From Apteryx mantelli (lineage: Eukaryota > Chordata > Aves > Apterygiformes > Apterygidae), in assembly GCF_036417845.1 (NCBI RefSeq), contig NC_089981.1, forward strand, positions 25,316,001-25,380,000: a stretch of 64,000 nucleotides of DNA, given 5' to 3'. Made by a program: the position numbers and the translations under genes. Position 1 is the first letter of the stretch. Every line of letters starts with the position of its first letter. Below the pieces are notes generated by a model. The model saw nothing but the letters and a program-made list of their open reading frames with translations, did no database searches and was not told where the DNA came from. Of this stretch, positions 24,201 through 36,900 are shown piece by piece.

Positions 24201-27200
24201 TAGCTAGGCATCTTGATTCAGGCCCTCTGAGAGAGTACTTGTTTTGCCAGAGATGTTACTTGAGGCATACTCTATCCCTTGAACATATAATACTGCCTTT
24301 GAATTTACTGTCAACTTACAGAATTACACTTGCCTGTTTGATTTTTTTTTCTTTAATTTACAGGTGAATATAACATACTTAATATTTTTTTTCTAGCATC
24401 ATCCAGACATTCTGGGAAAGGGAATCCATTTTGTCTCTGGACCAATACATTTTTCTGATGGTTTTGCAGAGTCAGTTTCCTTTTAGGAACAAGGACATGC
24501 TGCTTGCTGCTTTCCTCCTGTGCCTTGACTTGTTGAGTATGGCCAGTTTTTTTGATTTCTTTATCAGAACATCTTCCATGCTGCAACAACATCTATTCCC
24601 TCATTTTCTGTTTGGTAGCAGCACACTTTACCAGCTTGGGGCTTGGGTTTCTCTGTCTCCTTTAGGAGTGGAGCCTCTCTCTTGTTGGTATAAATCATTG
24701 CCACCATTCCACTACACTGACCAAACGGTTCGTTCCTTAAGTTTGAGAATAGCAAGCCAGAGCGGTGAAATAATTTTAGCTAATTGACTTGTTTCAGTCC
24801 TTTCCTAAACATGGAAATCAGAGCCTGCAAACATTCATAAGATGAAATTTTGGCACCGACATGATGATTTTTGTGGAACTGCAGATGTGACTATTTTGTT
24901 GTGAAACTGCTGGAAACTTTGTGAATTGCTGTAACAAATCCTATAACTGAAAAGTGTGTAATGGCTGTTTTATTCTGCTGGTGATTGCTCCCACGTTTCC
25001 AAGCCCATTTAGAATGGCCACCTAATTGAAATAGTTAACTTCTTCATTTTAACTTAGAGAAGGACTTCCCTTGCATACCTTCATGATACCTAGCTTGCAC
25101 TGACGTACGTGAGGAGTTGAGTGCCTGAATGCTGTGTTTATTTTAGCCCATTATTGATTGTTTTAAAGCATGTTTTCGGACCCTTAAGTGCTGTTTTATT
25201 TGTGGTAAATTATTACAAGCATGTGCAACACTTCTTCATGCTAAGTAATTTACACTTTAACATCTCTAGTGCCTAAATTATATGTTTTTTCCTAAAGTGG
25301 GCGCTGCCATTGGTTCTTAGCCTATCTTTTTTGAACTTTAAGCATCGTGTACAACAGTGTATCTCCCAGACTTTTTTAGACAAAACCACTTTGTTTTTAT
25401 CCCTTTAAATGTGGTACACACTCTCTGGCACTCTAGCTCCTCAAGCTCCTAATTGAAAACACTGTAGACTTCACTGCTGTATATAGTTCTGGCCATTTGC
25501 CACAGTTTTGCGTCTTGCCAGCAGGCAGCAGATAACAAATGGAGAATCACTGCTCGGTAAGTTTTGTAGTGAGGCTGGATAATGGGAGATCAGTAATTAA
25601 GCAATGATGTGTTTTACCTGCAGTGTATTCTATGCAGCTTGAAACATCAGTGTCCGCATTCTGTTATCCTTTGATGGATTAGATTACGTTACATTAGCTT
25701 ATACTGAGAACTGTTGCTGTGTGTTGGTTTTGGTCATGACTCTAATGTTACATAAAGGGTTTTTTTAACCTGAAAAATTAATTGTGCCAGTGGTAAGAGA
25801 CTGATTAAGGCATGGTGCTGGTTCCTTCATTTGAACTGAGGAGGCTATTATCCACGTACTCAGGATTTAGAAAGCAGTTCTCTTCTGCCTGGCAAGCTTG
25901 CTTAAAAGTCAGGTCCTGCTAACACAATCTCTGGCTTTACTGTGTTTTGTCACAGACTACTGGCATGGATTTGTCTGATGGCTTGGGTTTTGTAATGCTG
26001 TGCCTGTGAGAATGCCGAATATATCGGGAAAAGGAGACAGTCCAGAGCTAGCTGGAACAGTATCTGCTATCATTTGCTCTACCAAAGCACCCCGCTTAAT
26101 CCCGAGACTGCTGGTACTGAACAAAACTAGAAATCAGGAGTGGATCTCCGGGCTGATGTACTGTCCTTGAAATTGGATGTTTCCAGTTTGGAATAGAGTT
26201 TCCTAGTTGTGCTGTCTTTTCTTGCTTCATCTTTCTTAGCTGGTACCACTCTCTGCTGCTCTGTGCATAGCTCTCATTCTTTCCATTTGTGTCTGTTGTC
26301 TCTCCAGCCCAAATATCGTCTCTTTTAGCTGTGTATCTGTCTCATAGAGCCCAATAACCTTCTGCCACCAAGGCTTCAAACCAAGCAAGCACAAACTGCC
26401 GTTTGTCCATCATATCCTCTCAGATGAGCAGCTTCTGTTTGATGTTGTCCAAGTATGAAAGAGGCAGTGTTTTCCTGGAAGCTATCGAATCGCCTACATT
26501 CATAATTTCTGAAGACTCAGCATGCAGCAGGTTGTCCATAAATCCAGTGAATAGCTTAGCTGGAAGAAATCTGTGTTTAGTGTAAAACTAGTGGCAGCTG
26601 AGTGCATCAGCAGAAACAAGTAGCCAGGTCAGAAAATATGAGTAATAATGAGAAGGAAGTTCAGAACCTCAGGGGAGCTAATTACCTGTGTCAGTTAAGG
26701 TAAATCAGGGGAGTTCAGTATGTGATGACCTGAAGATGAACACACCCCAGATAATTGAGGATGACGTATAAATAACTAGAGCCAGGGAAGTTATCTAGAA
26801 ATTACTGCATGAGACTGCTTCAAATATTTTTGTACTTTCTTCCCAATATTTAACTTCATTGCTTTAATACAGTAGGTGATGTGCCATCTAACATGAATTT
26901 GGAAAAGAAATCTGGTTGTATGGCTTCTGAGTTGAGGAGTAAATACTCTGAGGTAGATACTGCGGTTCTGATTTCTTTAGTCCTTTTACTGTAATGCATG
27001 TGGTTTGTATTTCTCCTTAAGCATGGTATTCAGTGGGTTTAGAAGAGACAAGAATTTCTAGTAATGACAATTTTTCACATGTTGATAACAAAGTCTTCTA
27101 GTTCATAATATTTCAGAGAGCCTCAAATACAATTAACAGCAGTGGTAACTTGTAGCCCTTATTTAGATTTGGACAAAAATACAGTTTTTAAGGCCTGTGG

Positions 27201-27777
27201 TGGTGTTTGTAGTTAACTTTGATGTCATGACATGCAGTATCCCTGGGATCAAGCTTTATAAAGACTATTAGCCTAGAATATTATTAGCCTCTAATGGATC
27301 AGCTGTTGAGATTTCACTATAAGTAATAGGAGGGGGGGAAACATAATGCCTCCTTAATAAGGGGCTTTATCATGGATGGACATGAACTGATGGTCACCAC
27401 TATAGAATATGTAAATAGAATCATTTGTTTCTGGATTTTGTTCCTCTTCTGCAACTGAGAGCTATGAATGTTGTGCTCTCTGCTTCTGAGAACACAGCTG
27501 GTATTTGGAATTAACTTGAAACCAGTATTGGGCCTGGAAACTGCTGCATTAATCTGTCAAACCGTTTCTAGCCCAGTTCCTGAAATACGAAACTTTGGTA
27601 TTGCACCTACCTGCTTGTGATTGGCATCTTTCTTATTCAGTTGCTCTATGACTTTAGGAGTTGATGCTTCATAAACTACCAGACTAGAGATCAGTAGAAA
27701 ACTGAGATCCTGCTATCCTTTCAGGTTAGATAAAGCCTTGCTTGCTCATCATAGCGATTTACGTGATACTGTGGGTC

Positions 27778-27797
27778 TTTTTTTTTTTTTTTTTTTT
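27778..27797. repeat. T20 homopolymer
   Basis: Twenty consecutive T. On the minus strand this is an A-run, but no retrocopy-like sequence was recognised next to it. Confidence 0.9.
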
Positions 27798-28774
27798 GTC
27801 CTAGTGAAGTATTTTTTTCCACTGTTCAAGAACTGGTCTCAGACCTTAGATCAGTGTAAATTTTAAAGCTTTTCTGCTGTGCTAATCTCTTATGCGTCAT
27901 TTTAGAGCTGTTAATTGATGATAATTCTGAGTGCTTAATCCATTTTGTTTGAGGATTTCTAAGCCTTTTGCTGGCAGACTGTCAGTGACATTGGTTGATG
28001 TGGTGAGTGTGTGGTGTGTTTTTTTGTTTTCTTGGGGGTTTTTTGGAAGCAAGGGGGTTGGAAGGCAAAAGAAGTTGTTTCTCTTTTGCATCTTTTGTGT
28101 GCAGGATACCATGAAAAGCAAGGGCTGGAAAGGATAAGACTGTGATTTGTTCTCATCCCCCTCTACACCCACCAGTAGAACCAGGCATTCACGTTTGAGG
28201 ACTGTGATGCTGAAGCAGAGTCCCATCTGCTGATATTCCCCTTTGCGTGAGGTAGTTCCTTAAAGAAGGGGCCTTACATAAACAGCTTTTCTGACCTTTG
28301 TTTCTGTGTGTATGCCATCTCACTTCTGTGGGTGTGTTAACTGCTGCACAGAAAAGAAAAAGCCAAAAACCATGTCAGTGCTAGAGCTGGAAAGACTAAG
28401 CACTCCCTTCAGTTGTATCCCGGTCTTTGTATCTAAGCGGGGCTTAGAGTCTTCACACAACTTGGCCTAAGGTGAGCTCAGAAGTTACCCCAAAATGAAG
28501 CTTAATTCCTCCTCATGTTGAACTTGATGGCAGAAATACCTCAGATCATAGAGGAAACAAGATCAGACTGCATCAGCAGTGGTTTGCAGGTTATAAAATT
28601 TCAAGGTCTGTCCACACTTTGTTTGAAAGGATCCTGATACTCTTCTCAGCAGCAAAAGCTGCTGTTCTGTATTGACATGACTTGAGGTTGTGTCCAGAGA
28701 GAGGCAAACAGTATTGCCAGCAGCTTTGTTTGCTTTGAGTGTTATGTCTGTGTATTCCTTGAAGAACTCATTGA

Positions 28775-28789
28775 TTTTTTTTTTTTTTT
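28775..28789. repeat. T15 homopolymer
   Basis: Fifteen consecutive T in noncoding sequence. Confidence 0.9.
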
Positions 28790-28936
28790 AAGACTGCGGC
28801 AGCAATAGGCCACATGGATACGGTAGTGATACGCTGATGGTTGGAGCTCCTGCATTCATCTTTCTGGAGTAACCAGTTGTGCTACCCTCAGTGATGTGTG
28901 GCACCCCAAGATCAGTGGGGTAAATTAACCCAACAG

Positions 28937-28978
28937 ACCTGAATAGAGGTCTGTTTAACCTGAATAGAGGACTGCTTA
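28937..28978. repeat. 21-bp tandem duplication
   Basis: ACCTGAATAGAGGTCTGTTTA (28937-28957) is followed by a copy with two changes (28958-28978), so 19 of 21 bases match. It is a local duplication in noncoding DNA. Confidence 0.85.
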
Positions 28979-29735
28979 GCCTACAGATAGATGCCATTTG
29001 ATACAATGGTGGAAACAAGCAAATGTCTAGAGCGTTATCCACTGTCTGATGAAAGCACTTAAGATCAACTTGCTGTGCTAATAAACTCAGCCTGTCTGGA
29101 GAAAGAGGGGGTTTATACTAAAAAGGTCAGGCTCACCACAGTTTATGCTGGGAAGACATCAATGAGTGAAAGGCGTCGTTCTGAGTTATAGCATGATTTC
29201 TAATCAGTAATTCCCAGTCTGGATGAGTGCCTTGACTGCTGGCTTACAAGATCTTAATGTTGTGAATAAATAAGTTTTTCAAACCTGGGTACATTAAGGG
29301 TGGTCATGTCTCTTGTATGTGCATCTGTGACCCTTTTGTAGCCTATAGTATGCAAATACTTCACTGTCTTAATTTTAGCCTTGATTTCCTTCTCTCCTTC
29401 TGCCCCTATTTCTTCTCCAGTGAAGAACAGAAACATTGATCTGCCTTTTCCAGGAGAAGCTGAGATGCATAAAGATGAAACAACTGGCCCAAAAACATTT
29501 AGGAAGTCTATATCAGGCAAGGTATGGAGCTCCTGAGTCCTGGCCTAGGACCCTGATTTCTATACCCAGCATCCTCTATAAGTAACATTGTAACAGATTC
29601 CCACTGCCTTTTGAGCTACAGTACTGGGCTCTCAGGAGGAGCTCACCGTGTTTCCCTGGCTAGGCTGTGGTGTGGCCCTGGGGCCCTGCTATGGTGCCAT
29701 TGCTTGGCAAGACAGTTACAATGCCCTGGGGCAGG

Positions 29736-30187
29736 ATAAAAGGGGGGGTCCTCCCATGCCCACTGCCAGTCTGCAGGGGTTTGCAGGCAGGACAGGACTA
29801 GGCTGAGCCCAGGTCTCCAGGGGCTCTCTGGAGGATGTTCTTGGGTGCAAATGCACCCTTGTGAGGCAATGGGAATTAAAGGATATCCAGCAAGATATCA
29901 GGACAGCTGGGGGCACCAGTGCCTGGACCTCAGGACACCAAAGAATGGAAGCACTCAGCAGCTGGCACACCACTTGGTACTGGGGCCATGTACTGGCCTT
30001 AACTTCGATCTTACTGACCTTACTTTTGACTTTACTGGCCCAACTTTGGTACTGAGACCATTTAATGCAGTTTCAGATGGTCATGAAGTGCCTCTGTCTG
30101 TTCCTCCTGCTTTCTTAATGCTGCCTAACGTTGCCACCTGTTCCCATCTCAGCTACTGCAATCCCATTTCTGGGAACTAGAAGACAG
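29736..30187 (+). other. Speculative TATA-like promoter plus exon with strong donor
   Basis: ATAAAAGG (29736-29743) resembles a TATA box and lies in a locally GC-richer segment. An open frame with first ATG at 29851 runs to a stop just before a perfect splice donor, ACAG|GTAAGTGC (exon end 30187). Within it, 29999-30040 is an imperfect 21-bp tandem pair (about 15 of 21 identical) translating as LNFDLTD-LTFDFTG. The order TATA, short open frame, donor resembles an LTR-type or lncRNA first exon, but no LTR termini, primer-binding site or known protein was recognised. Chance is a real alternative. Confidence 0.2.
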
Positions 30188-31572
30188 GTAAGTGCTTTCT
30201 GCTCTCACTGATGGGGTTGGATGCTGAAGGAGCTCCAAACTGGATTCTATACATCTTTTAATTGAAAAAACAATGGCGAGACACCGTGAAATATACCACT
30301 TACAAACATCAAGGGAAGAGTAAATCTCCATCCAATACAAAGTATATTCTGTGGATAAGCCTTTTGTATGGTATGTACTGTATATTTCATAATGTTTGGA
30401 AGTTTATAGTGCTTATCTGCTTGACCCTAGACACTAGCTGCGCTGTGATAGAAGCAGGATCAAGCTCTCTAAACCAACAGAACAAGTACAGATGGATGCT
30501 GGTCCAAATCTCAGAAGTAACTGGGTGCTTTAACTCTCGTTTTAAATACAAATCTAGACACTGGAAATCCCTTATCCTTTGGAGATCCTAACCACCCATA
30601 TTTCCCACTGAGATTTGAGTTAAGCGCACTTATCACCTCCAAGGTTCAGCCTTAAGTGCCTGCCAAAATATTGTCTGCTTTTGGCACTTGAAAGGGTTAT
30701 GCCCTTTTTGTCTTTTTGTTATTTTTGTAAGAAAATGTGAAATCACAACTACACTGATTTTAACATTTACTTTAAAAAAGAAGAAAAGATGTTTTTTCTG
30801 GACTGAAACCTTGTATATCACATTTCAGCAAGTTTCAGGACTGTTTTGCTAAAGTATAATTAGGGATTTATAATGTAAATGCTGACACAACCTTAACTAT
30901 CCTATTGCAGATGTGTCACTTAATTAAAGGCTCTCAAGGGTGCAATATGCTCCTTGGTGGATTAGCTTCCTGGAAATTTAATGGCAGTTTGCAAATTGTC
31001 ATCTTATTTTGCTTTTAGTCTACCTCTGGCTACTATACTAAGGAATTTGGATTTTGATAATGTGAGATTCTGTTTTACTTTATATTTTACTTTTGTCTCT
31101 GTTAAAAAGTTCTTTTCCACCCTTCTGCTGTGTTTTAGGCAGGGGAATGAGTCGGCTGGGGAGATCCTGGAGATACGGTACAATGACAGATTTTTTGTTT
31201 GGCTGCTTAGTGTCCAGTGGGTCTTCTAGAAATTAAGCAGGAGATTCATGCCCAACCCTCAGTAACCACTCTATTCCTATCTCACCTGTTGGTGAAATTC
31301 ATTTGAGTTCAGAAAAATCACCTGAGATCTATGCATAATCCCAGCTAGATTTCTGCCCAGTGATTTTATGGAGGTAGAGATTTGCATTATAACGTGCTGT
31401 AGGATTTACTTAGTTCTTAGTATGTCTGGAGGTTAAATTGTTTTGCTTCCTTGCAGAAGAGGACGTGGTTTATTTGTGACGTGATCAAATATTCTGTACT
31501 ACTTACAGATTAGCCACATAACATCACTGTGCAATAAATATATCTAAACAATTTAATGTACAGATGCATTAG

Positions 31573-31594
31573 TTCTGGAATAGCTATTCCAGAA
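31573..31594. promoter_or_regulatory. 22-bp perfect palindrome with paired TTCnnGAA sites
   Basis: TTCTGGAATAG is followed immediately by its exact reverse complement CTATTCCAGAA. Each arm contains TTCnnGAA (TTCTGGAA and TTCCAGAA), the core arrangement of a heat-shock element and close to STAT half-site pairs. A 22-bp perfect palindrome with no spacer is rare by chance in mixed-composition DNA. Binding is inferred from the motif only. Confidence 0.4.
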
Positions 31595-32300
31595 GTTCTC
31601 AGCTACAGTACTCTGACAGAACTTGTATCTGTAGACAAATTCTTAAATGCTTATTGGTTCTTGGGAGGTCTGATTGTACAAACCAAATTGGCTGGTGCAG
31701 AAGAATTTTTTTTGTGCAGAATTAATTAGCTAAAATGTCAGCTTTTAAAATTCAATGTTTATCTAGCTATTATATATTACCTTTCAAAGTATGCGACCCT
31801 AAAAATTACTATTGTTTTCAAGGAAGTTGTTGGTTGTCAAGCACTTTCTGAAAATCTAGTCACTTCATTTAAACACAAGAAAATTTAGTTTTCATTTAAA
31901 ACCTGTCTGTCTCTTTTTTAAGAGATTAAATGAATCAGTGGCTCTATTAAAATGGTTAGCACTGTCCCTTTCCAAGCAATTTAATAGATTCAAAATATTC
32001 CCCCTCCAAAAAAAGCTGATCTGCCATTAACCATGAAAGTAACTTACTTTTGTAATTCCAGAGTGTTATCCAAGACAAAAGCTTATTTAGTGATGACATA
32101 TATTCTTCTGTGCAGTCTACTGCAGCTTGTCTGCCTTGTGATGTACTTGATTTATGCTGTTTGAACTCTGCAAATGCTGGGGCCGTGAAAATTTTGTCTA
32201 CCTGTAGTCATGCCCTATGCTTTGCTAGTATGATGCTTGCTCGTAAACTGGTCAAACTGTTTTGATGGGAACTCGGACCTGAGGGATCATGAACCCGCTA

Positions 32301-32326
32301 TAATGTCTATTGGCAAATAGACATTA
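32301..32326. repeat. Perfect 11-bp inverted repeat, 4-nt loop
   Basis: TAATGTCTATT (32301-32311), loop GGCA, then AATAGACATTA (32316-32326) form a perfect hairpin. After one mismatch two further outer pairs are possible. It is too short for a typical pre-miRNA and has no U-tract that would mark a terminator. Confidence 0.8.
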
Positions 32327-33814
32327 GAGAATGAAAAAAATCACTCTAAAATAGACTTTTGCAACATCCTTTTTAGTGGATGAAGAATGTGTTCTGAGCT
32401 CACTGGATCATCTTGAGGAACCCTCTCACCCCATCTGTTGTGTAAAATGGGCAAAGGAATAGCAAGCAGGTTCTCAGATCCTTTTGATAGCCAGTCCCTG
32501 CAAAGGATAAAACTAGTTGAGTAAGTTAGGGTCTGCAGGGTGAGCATAGTTGTCAGCAGAGTGAAGAAATCTGAATGATTCCTTCAAAGCTTGGCTGGTA
32601 TGGGGAGGTTTTTGTTTGCTTTGTAAAGTCCCCATGCCAATGAGTCTGGCTGATGCAAGGGGCTCTTAGTGATGTTAACTTAAGCCATTTAGCAGAGGTG
32701 GTTCTGCATATCTCTCCATAATGTTTCACAAACCATTTGGCAAGTTCTCAGGACACATGCTGAATTCAGAATTACAGCACTTGTATTTGTATATTGGCAT
32801 GTGATCTGTTCTGCTATTTGCTTACGGCCTATACTCTGGCTTCCCCAGAAGTATACAAAAGTTTCATTACCTGAATCAACTTGGAATTTCATGAGCAGTG
32901 CTGCGCTATTTGGATTGAGAATCATCTGGGTGGGAAGGGATGTGATGTTATTTAAATCCAGCAGGCAACTTAGGGGATAAAGGAAAGGGGCAGTTAAGGC
33001 TGTGCAGAGGTGGAGATGCAGACCTTGGTGGCACTGGTAGAAGGCAGAAGGACTGTGTGGCAGGACAATTGTTTTGTCACATCAATTTTCCTTGACACAG
33101 CTGCAGTGGGTGTCACACGGGGCAGTGCTAATGCGCAGAAGGTGCTACCCTCTTTTCACCCTGTTAGAAAGACAGCCTTGAAAGACTCGTGTGGATTTTG
33201 GTGGGGATGTGAGACTGGAATAAAAGATGTGCCCTTCTGTGGATCTGGTGTTCTTAGTATACCCCTTGTAAGAGTCTTAGGCAGAAGAATGCAGTAATTT
33301 TGTTGCTTCCCCTTTTGTGCTTCATTTTCATGAAATCCAGTGAGAGGGAATTACCCTTACTGCCCAGAGACTGAGAGCTGAGGAAGATATAGTGACCACT
33401 TGCAGCGGCTGGCTCTGTAGCAAGGTTTTTTCTGTTATGTGGGTGGCTGAGGTTTCATCAGAGCAGAGAATTTCATTTCCACATTTCACTGAGGTTAGAT
33501 TTTTACAGCAATGTAACTGTGTGTACCTTGCAGAATCTGCAGGAGAGCAGAGCTGATTTGTGTTGAGACAGATCTCCCACACGGCTGTGAAAACAAGTGC
33601 ACAAATTCTGAGGAGCTGGGTGTAAATCTGAAGTAACTGTCATGGAGATTGATGTTCTCTCTAGGAGTTAATCTAGATTTACATCAGGGTAACTGTGACC
33701 AGAATCTCTCAGGATTCATCTTTGCTAGACTTTAGTAGCTCACTAAATTAATTGCTAATTAACTCGAGATGGTTGATTATTGTGGATGCTTCCCACATAT
33801 TTCTTCTTTCTTAC

Positions 33815-33900
33815 CATCACAGAATTTAAAGGTAGAGCTCCCCTAGATCAGAGCAGATCCTACCTAGTCTGAACTCCTGTGTGTCAAAAGCCATTCCTTT
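33815..33900 (-). mobile_element. Ancient CR1/L3-like LINE 3' tail
   Basis: The plus strand reads ATCACAGAATTTAAAGGTAGAG, then after a diverged middle CTAGTCTGAACTCCTGTGTG and a short CAAAAGCC stretch. This order closely resembles the reverse-complemented 3' end of old sauropsid CR1/L3 families (CATAGAATTTAAGG, CTAGTCTGACCTCCTG, CACAGGCC). Only the terminal part is recognisable, so the insertion is very short or strongly eroded. It differs in sequence from both other CR1 copies in the window, pointing to a separate, older family. The assignment rests on remembered family consensus. Confidence 0.5.
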
Positions 33901-36900
33901 CTGCCAGGTGCTGCCCCACTGAGTGCACTCAGCAAATGTTATACCAAAGCACTGCAGTTCTTGGGAATGCAAACTTTTGTGTGTCTGGAGCAGAGAACAG
34001 CAGAGACAAAGCCACCCATATTGTCTCAGGTACTTAAAATAGCAATAAAAGGGGTTAGAAGAGGTCCTGCAGGGCAGTCCCAGGCTGCCCATGAAGGCTA
34101 ACCCTGCCAGTTTGTGCAGTGGAGAGGGGTGGTATGAGACTTCTCCTTGACTTAAATACAGTAGCTGGTGTTTGAATTGGGCTCATCACTGAGCTGTCTA
34201 AAATGAACAGCATAAGCTACCTTCCCTCAGGATGCGATTGAGTTTGTTCTCTGTTAGTTCTACAAAAGGCAGGTTGTAATATGAAATACCTCTTGGTAAA
34301 ATACTCGTTTGCAGCATCCGGGGCAGAGGGAGAGGAAGTGGCTAAAGTTGCTCCTTCAAGGCCTGACAGTATTGAGGAGCTTGGAGATTCTGCCTGCCTC
34401 CCTTTCTCTTCAGATTTTGTCCTCAGCATCATACCTGAAGTGTAAATCTGTGTTGTATGTTTTGAACTGTTTAAGTTAAAATGGGCTGCCAGAAGGATGA
34501 GATCCTTGTCACCCTACCTGGTATCCTGTTGTAGTTTGGGCAAGGCTGTTGTAAGGCCTCCTTACTTGAAACTGAAATTCAAGTTCTGCTCCAGCTTTGG
34601 CCAAAATGAAGGTAGAGGAGGCTATTTAAAGCAAACAGGCTGAAGGATCTGTGTTGGGGATGATAGCAAAAACTAAATTAGGCTTCTGTTCAGTAAAAGG
34701 TCCTTTTTCTGAACTATACTGGTAATAAACATTTTGTTAGGTCCCACCAAAAAAGTACGTAAGCAGCCCAAATCTTAAAATGTCACCCTTGGTTTTACAG
34801 ACTTGCTTAACGTTCTGGACCTTGGGCTTCACTTTGCCCCTGCCTGTCTCCTAACAGCTTGTAGTTTAAATTGAGAAGGCCTGGTTGTACTGACTGGTGA
34901 ACATGCAATGAAGTTGTAAAAATACAATAAACTGGTGATCATCCTTCTTGCCTGTAAAAGAAAGTAAAGGCATTGTGCCAAGCAAATATGCGCATTAGAT
35001 GACTAACAGAGCTCCCACACTGTCAGTGTAGGCAGGGAATATGCAATGCAGCCACATATGTGTCTCAGAACCATACTGAGTGCTTTTTATTCTTAATGTT
35101 TGGTTTTGTTTTTAAATAGGAGTTCAGATCCTTGAGCAGGATGTTTATCTCTATGCACAGAAAACAATATTGGTCATAGTTTTTAATATATGATCAAGTT
35201 TTTAAAACCACCAGCTGATATATCTATTGCAAGTGACATCAGAATTTCAAGCAATTGCTCTAAATGTTGATTAGGAAAGCCTTGTGCATCATATGTAATG
35301 ATCTGAGCTTGCCATTAATTGCTTAATCACTGGAATAACCCCTTTGTTTCTCCAGTGGGGGTGTTGCTGGAGAGTTTTGTGTGCAACTCCCCTCATTGAG
35401 GTTTGATCTCTCTGATAAAATGGCTGTGAGATTCCAACAAAGATAAGTACGCTGTAACAAAGGAGTTGAATGCCATTTAATACTTGCTCAGCCGTAGTGT
35501 TATAATACCCATGCAGACACTACTAAGCTGAATGCCCAGGAAGGTTCTGTAAATCCCTGTAAGTGAGGTGCAATTTCACATTACATTTAAACTAACAGCA
35601 AGTGTCCATTGAAGGCATTCCCCTTCTCCATCCTGCAACCCTGACTAATCCACCCCCCAGTTAGTTTTCCATCAACTCAGGGAGCTGAGCCAGCAGCCCT
35701 GATGCTGCGTGCATAGATGGATATGATGCAATGGAGGAGAGGGAGCAGGACGAAATCCATCTCTTTCTGCTGCAACATAAGGTTAGATCAGCTTAAATGC
35801 AACATGAAACTAACCTTCAGTGTTGGTTGTTTGGATGGTAGTGTTGTTTAAATTCTCCAAGGAATATCTAGGACCCACTGAACTAAGAACTCCACACACA
35901 CAGGTGGGAGACAGTCTCTTTAGCTGAGTCTTTAGAAACGTGGACACTGGAAACCGAAGACAAAATCCCAAACCCAGTTTCTGGGTTCCAGTTCTGTGAC
36001 ATGACAAAGATGATCAAATAATTGATAGAGAGATCTCCTCAGTTTGTTCCAAGGCCTAGAACTTCTCCAAGCTCATGACACTTTCACTGGCTCATCCTAT
36101 AAGCATACTCTATTTTAGAAAGCAGAATTCCACTGTTGATAAAGAAATGGAGAAGTCTTTGGACTCTTTCCAGGGCTCTCTTTCATTGACAGTGGTGGAA
36201 CCTGTCAATATCCTTTTAGGATTGAATAACTTTTTATCTGATGACAAACTGGTTTCTGTGAGTTCAAGATCAGTAAGCAGCAAAGCCAGATTTCTGTCAC
36301 AGAACAGTTTATTAGCCTATGTAATATGGATTGGTCTCAATTTATTTGCTCTGTCCCCATTTTAAAAACCTGTTGTTTCTTACTTGGTCTCTGTGAAAGT
36401 TGGTGTCTAGATCCCTCATACCAGTTCCTTCACTTCCACCAGCAAAAATTGTTATTCTGTGAACCAGCAGTTACAGGGAGTTGTGGAATGGGTGTGATGA
36501 GAGTCCATGAGTAGTTTGCATTATATAAAATTGTGCTCTATACACAGTTGGTTAATTACACTTGGTTTTCTGGTCCCAATTCAGAAACCACTTATACACA
36601 CATTTTATTTTAATAACGCATTGCTGTTCATCTGCCCTAGGAGACTTGGCGCTGTCTTCAGATTTACCTGTCTTAAGGTGGAGAAAGTGAATTCAAGGAA
36701 CAAAGGTTGGAGAATGTGTGGGTTTATGCAGTCCCTTTTCAGAAAAACACCTTACACTGTGTTTATAAACCAGTTTACTTTATTGAGACTTCTGTCTGTA
36801 ATGAAGTACTTTTCTCTGATGCAGGTTTGTAGATGGAGTGAGGAAACACCTAACAACTTGACATTGCTAAAGGTTGCTGAAGTGACGTGTTCTTCGGGAC

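Larger units (their letters stand above)
15185..29690. other. Long noncoding stretch, probable intron 1
   Basis: About 14.5 kb of AT-rich DNA follows the CpG island. No frame shows a protein domain, and open frames up to about 118 codons have chance-like composition. If the donor at 14501 is real, this is intronic on the plus strand. A splice-acceptor-like tract (TTTTTTTTTCTTTAATTTACAG near 24342-24362) has no convincing exon behind it. Palindromes, homopolymers and a tandem duplication inside it are listed separately. Confidence 0.5.
30190..33810. other. Noncoding stretch with strong palindromes
   Basis: No gene is recognised. A short segment after TTCTGCTGTGTTTTAG near 31138 looks like an acceptor but opens into only about 30 codons without a domain. 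The perfect palindrome at 31573 and the hairpin at 32301 are listed separately. Confidence 0.5.

Noticed and set aside
24342..24787. Acceptor-like tract followed by a 118-codon frame
   Set aside because: The exon start implied by the AG at 24362 does not continue into the later frame without stops, and the translation has no recognisable domain.
31120..31229. Acceptor-like TTCTGCTGTGTTTTAG followed by a short open frame
   Set aside because: Only about 30 codons follow, the donor is weak, and nothing recognisable is encoded.
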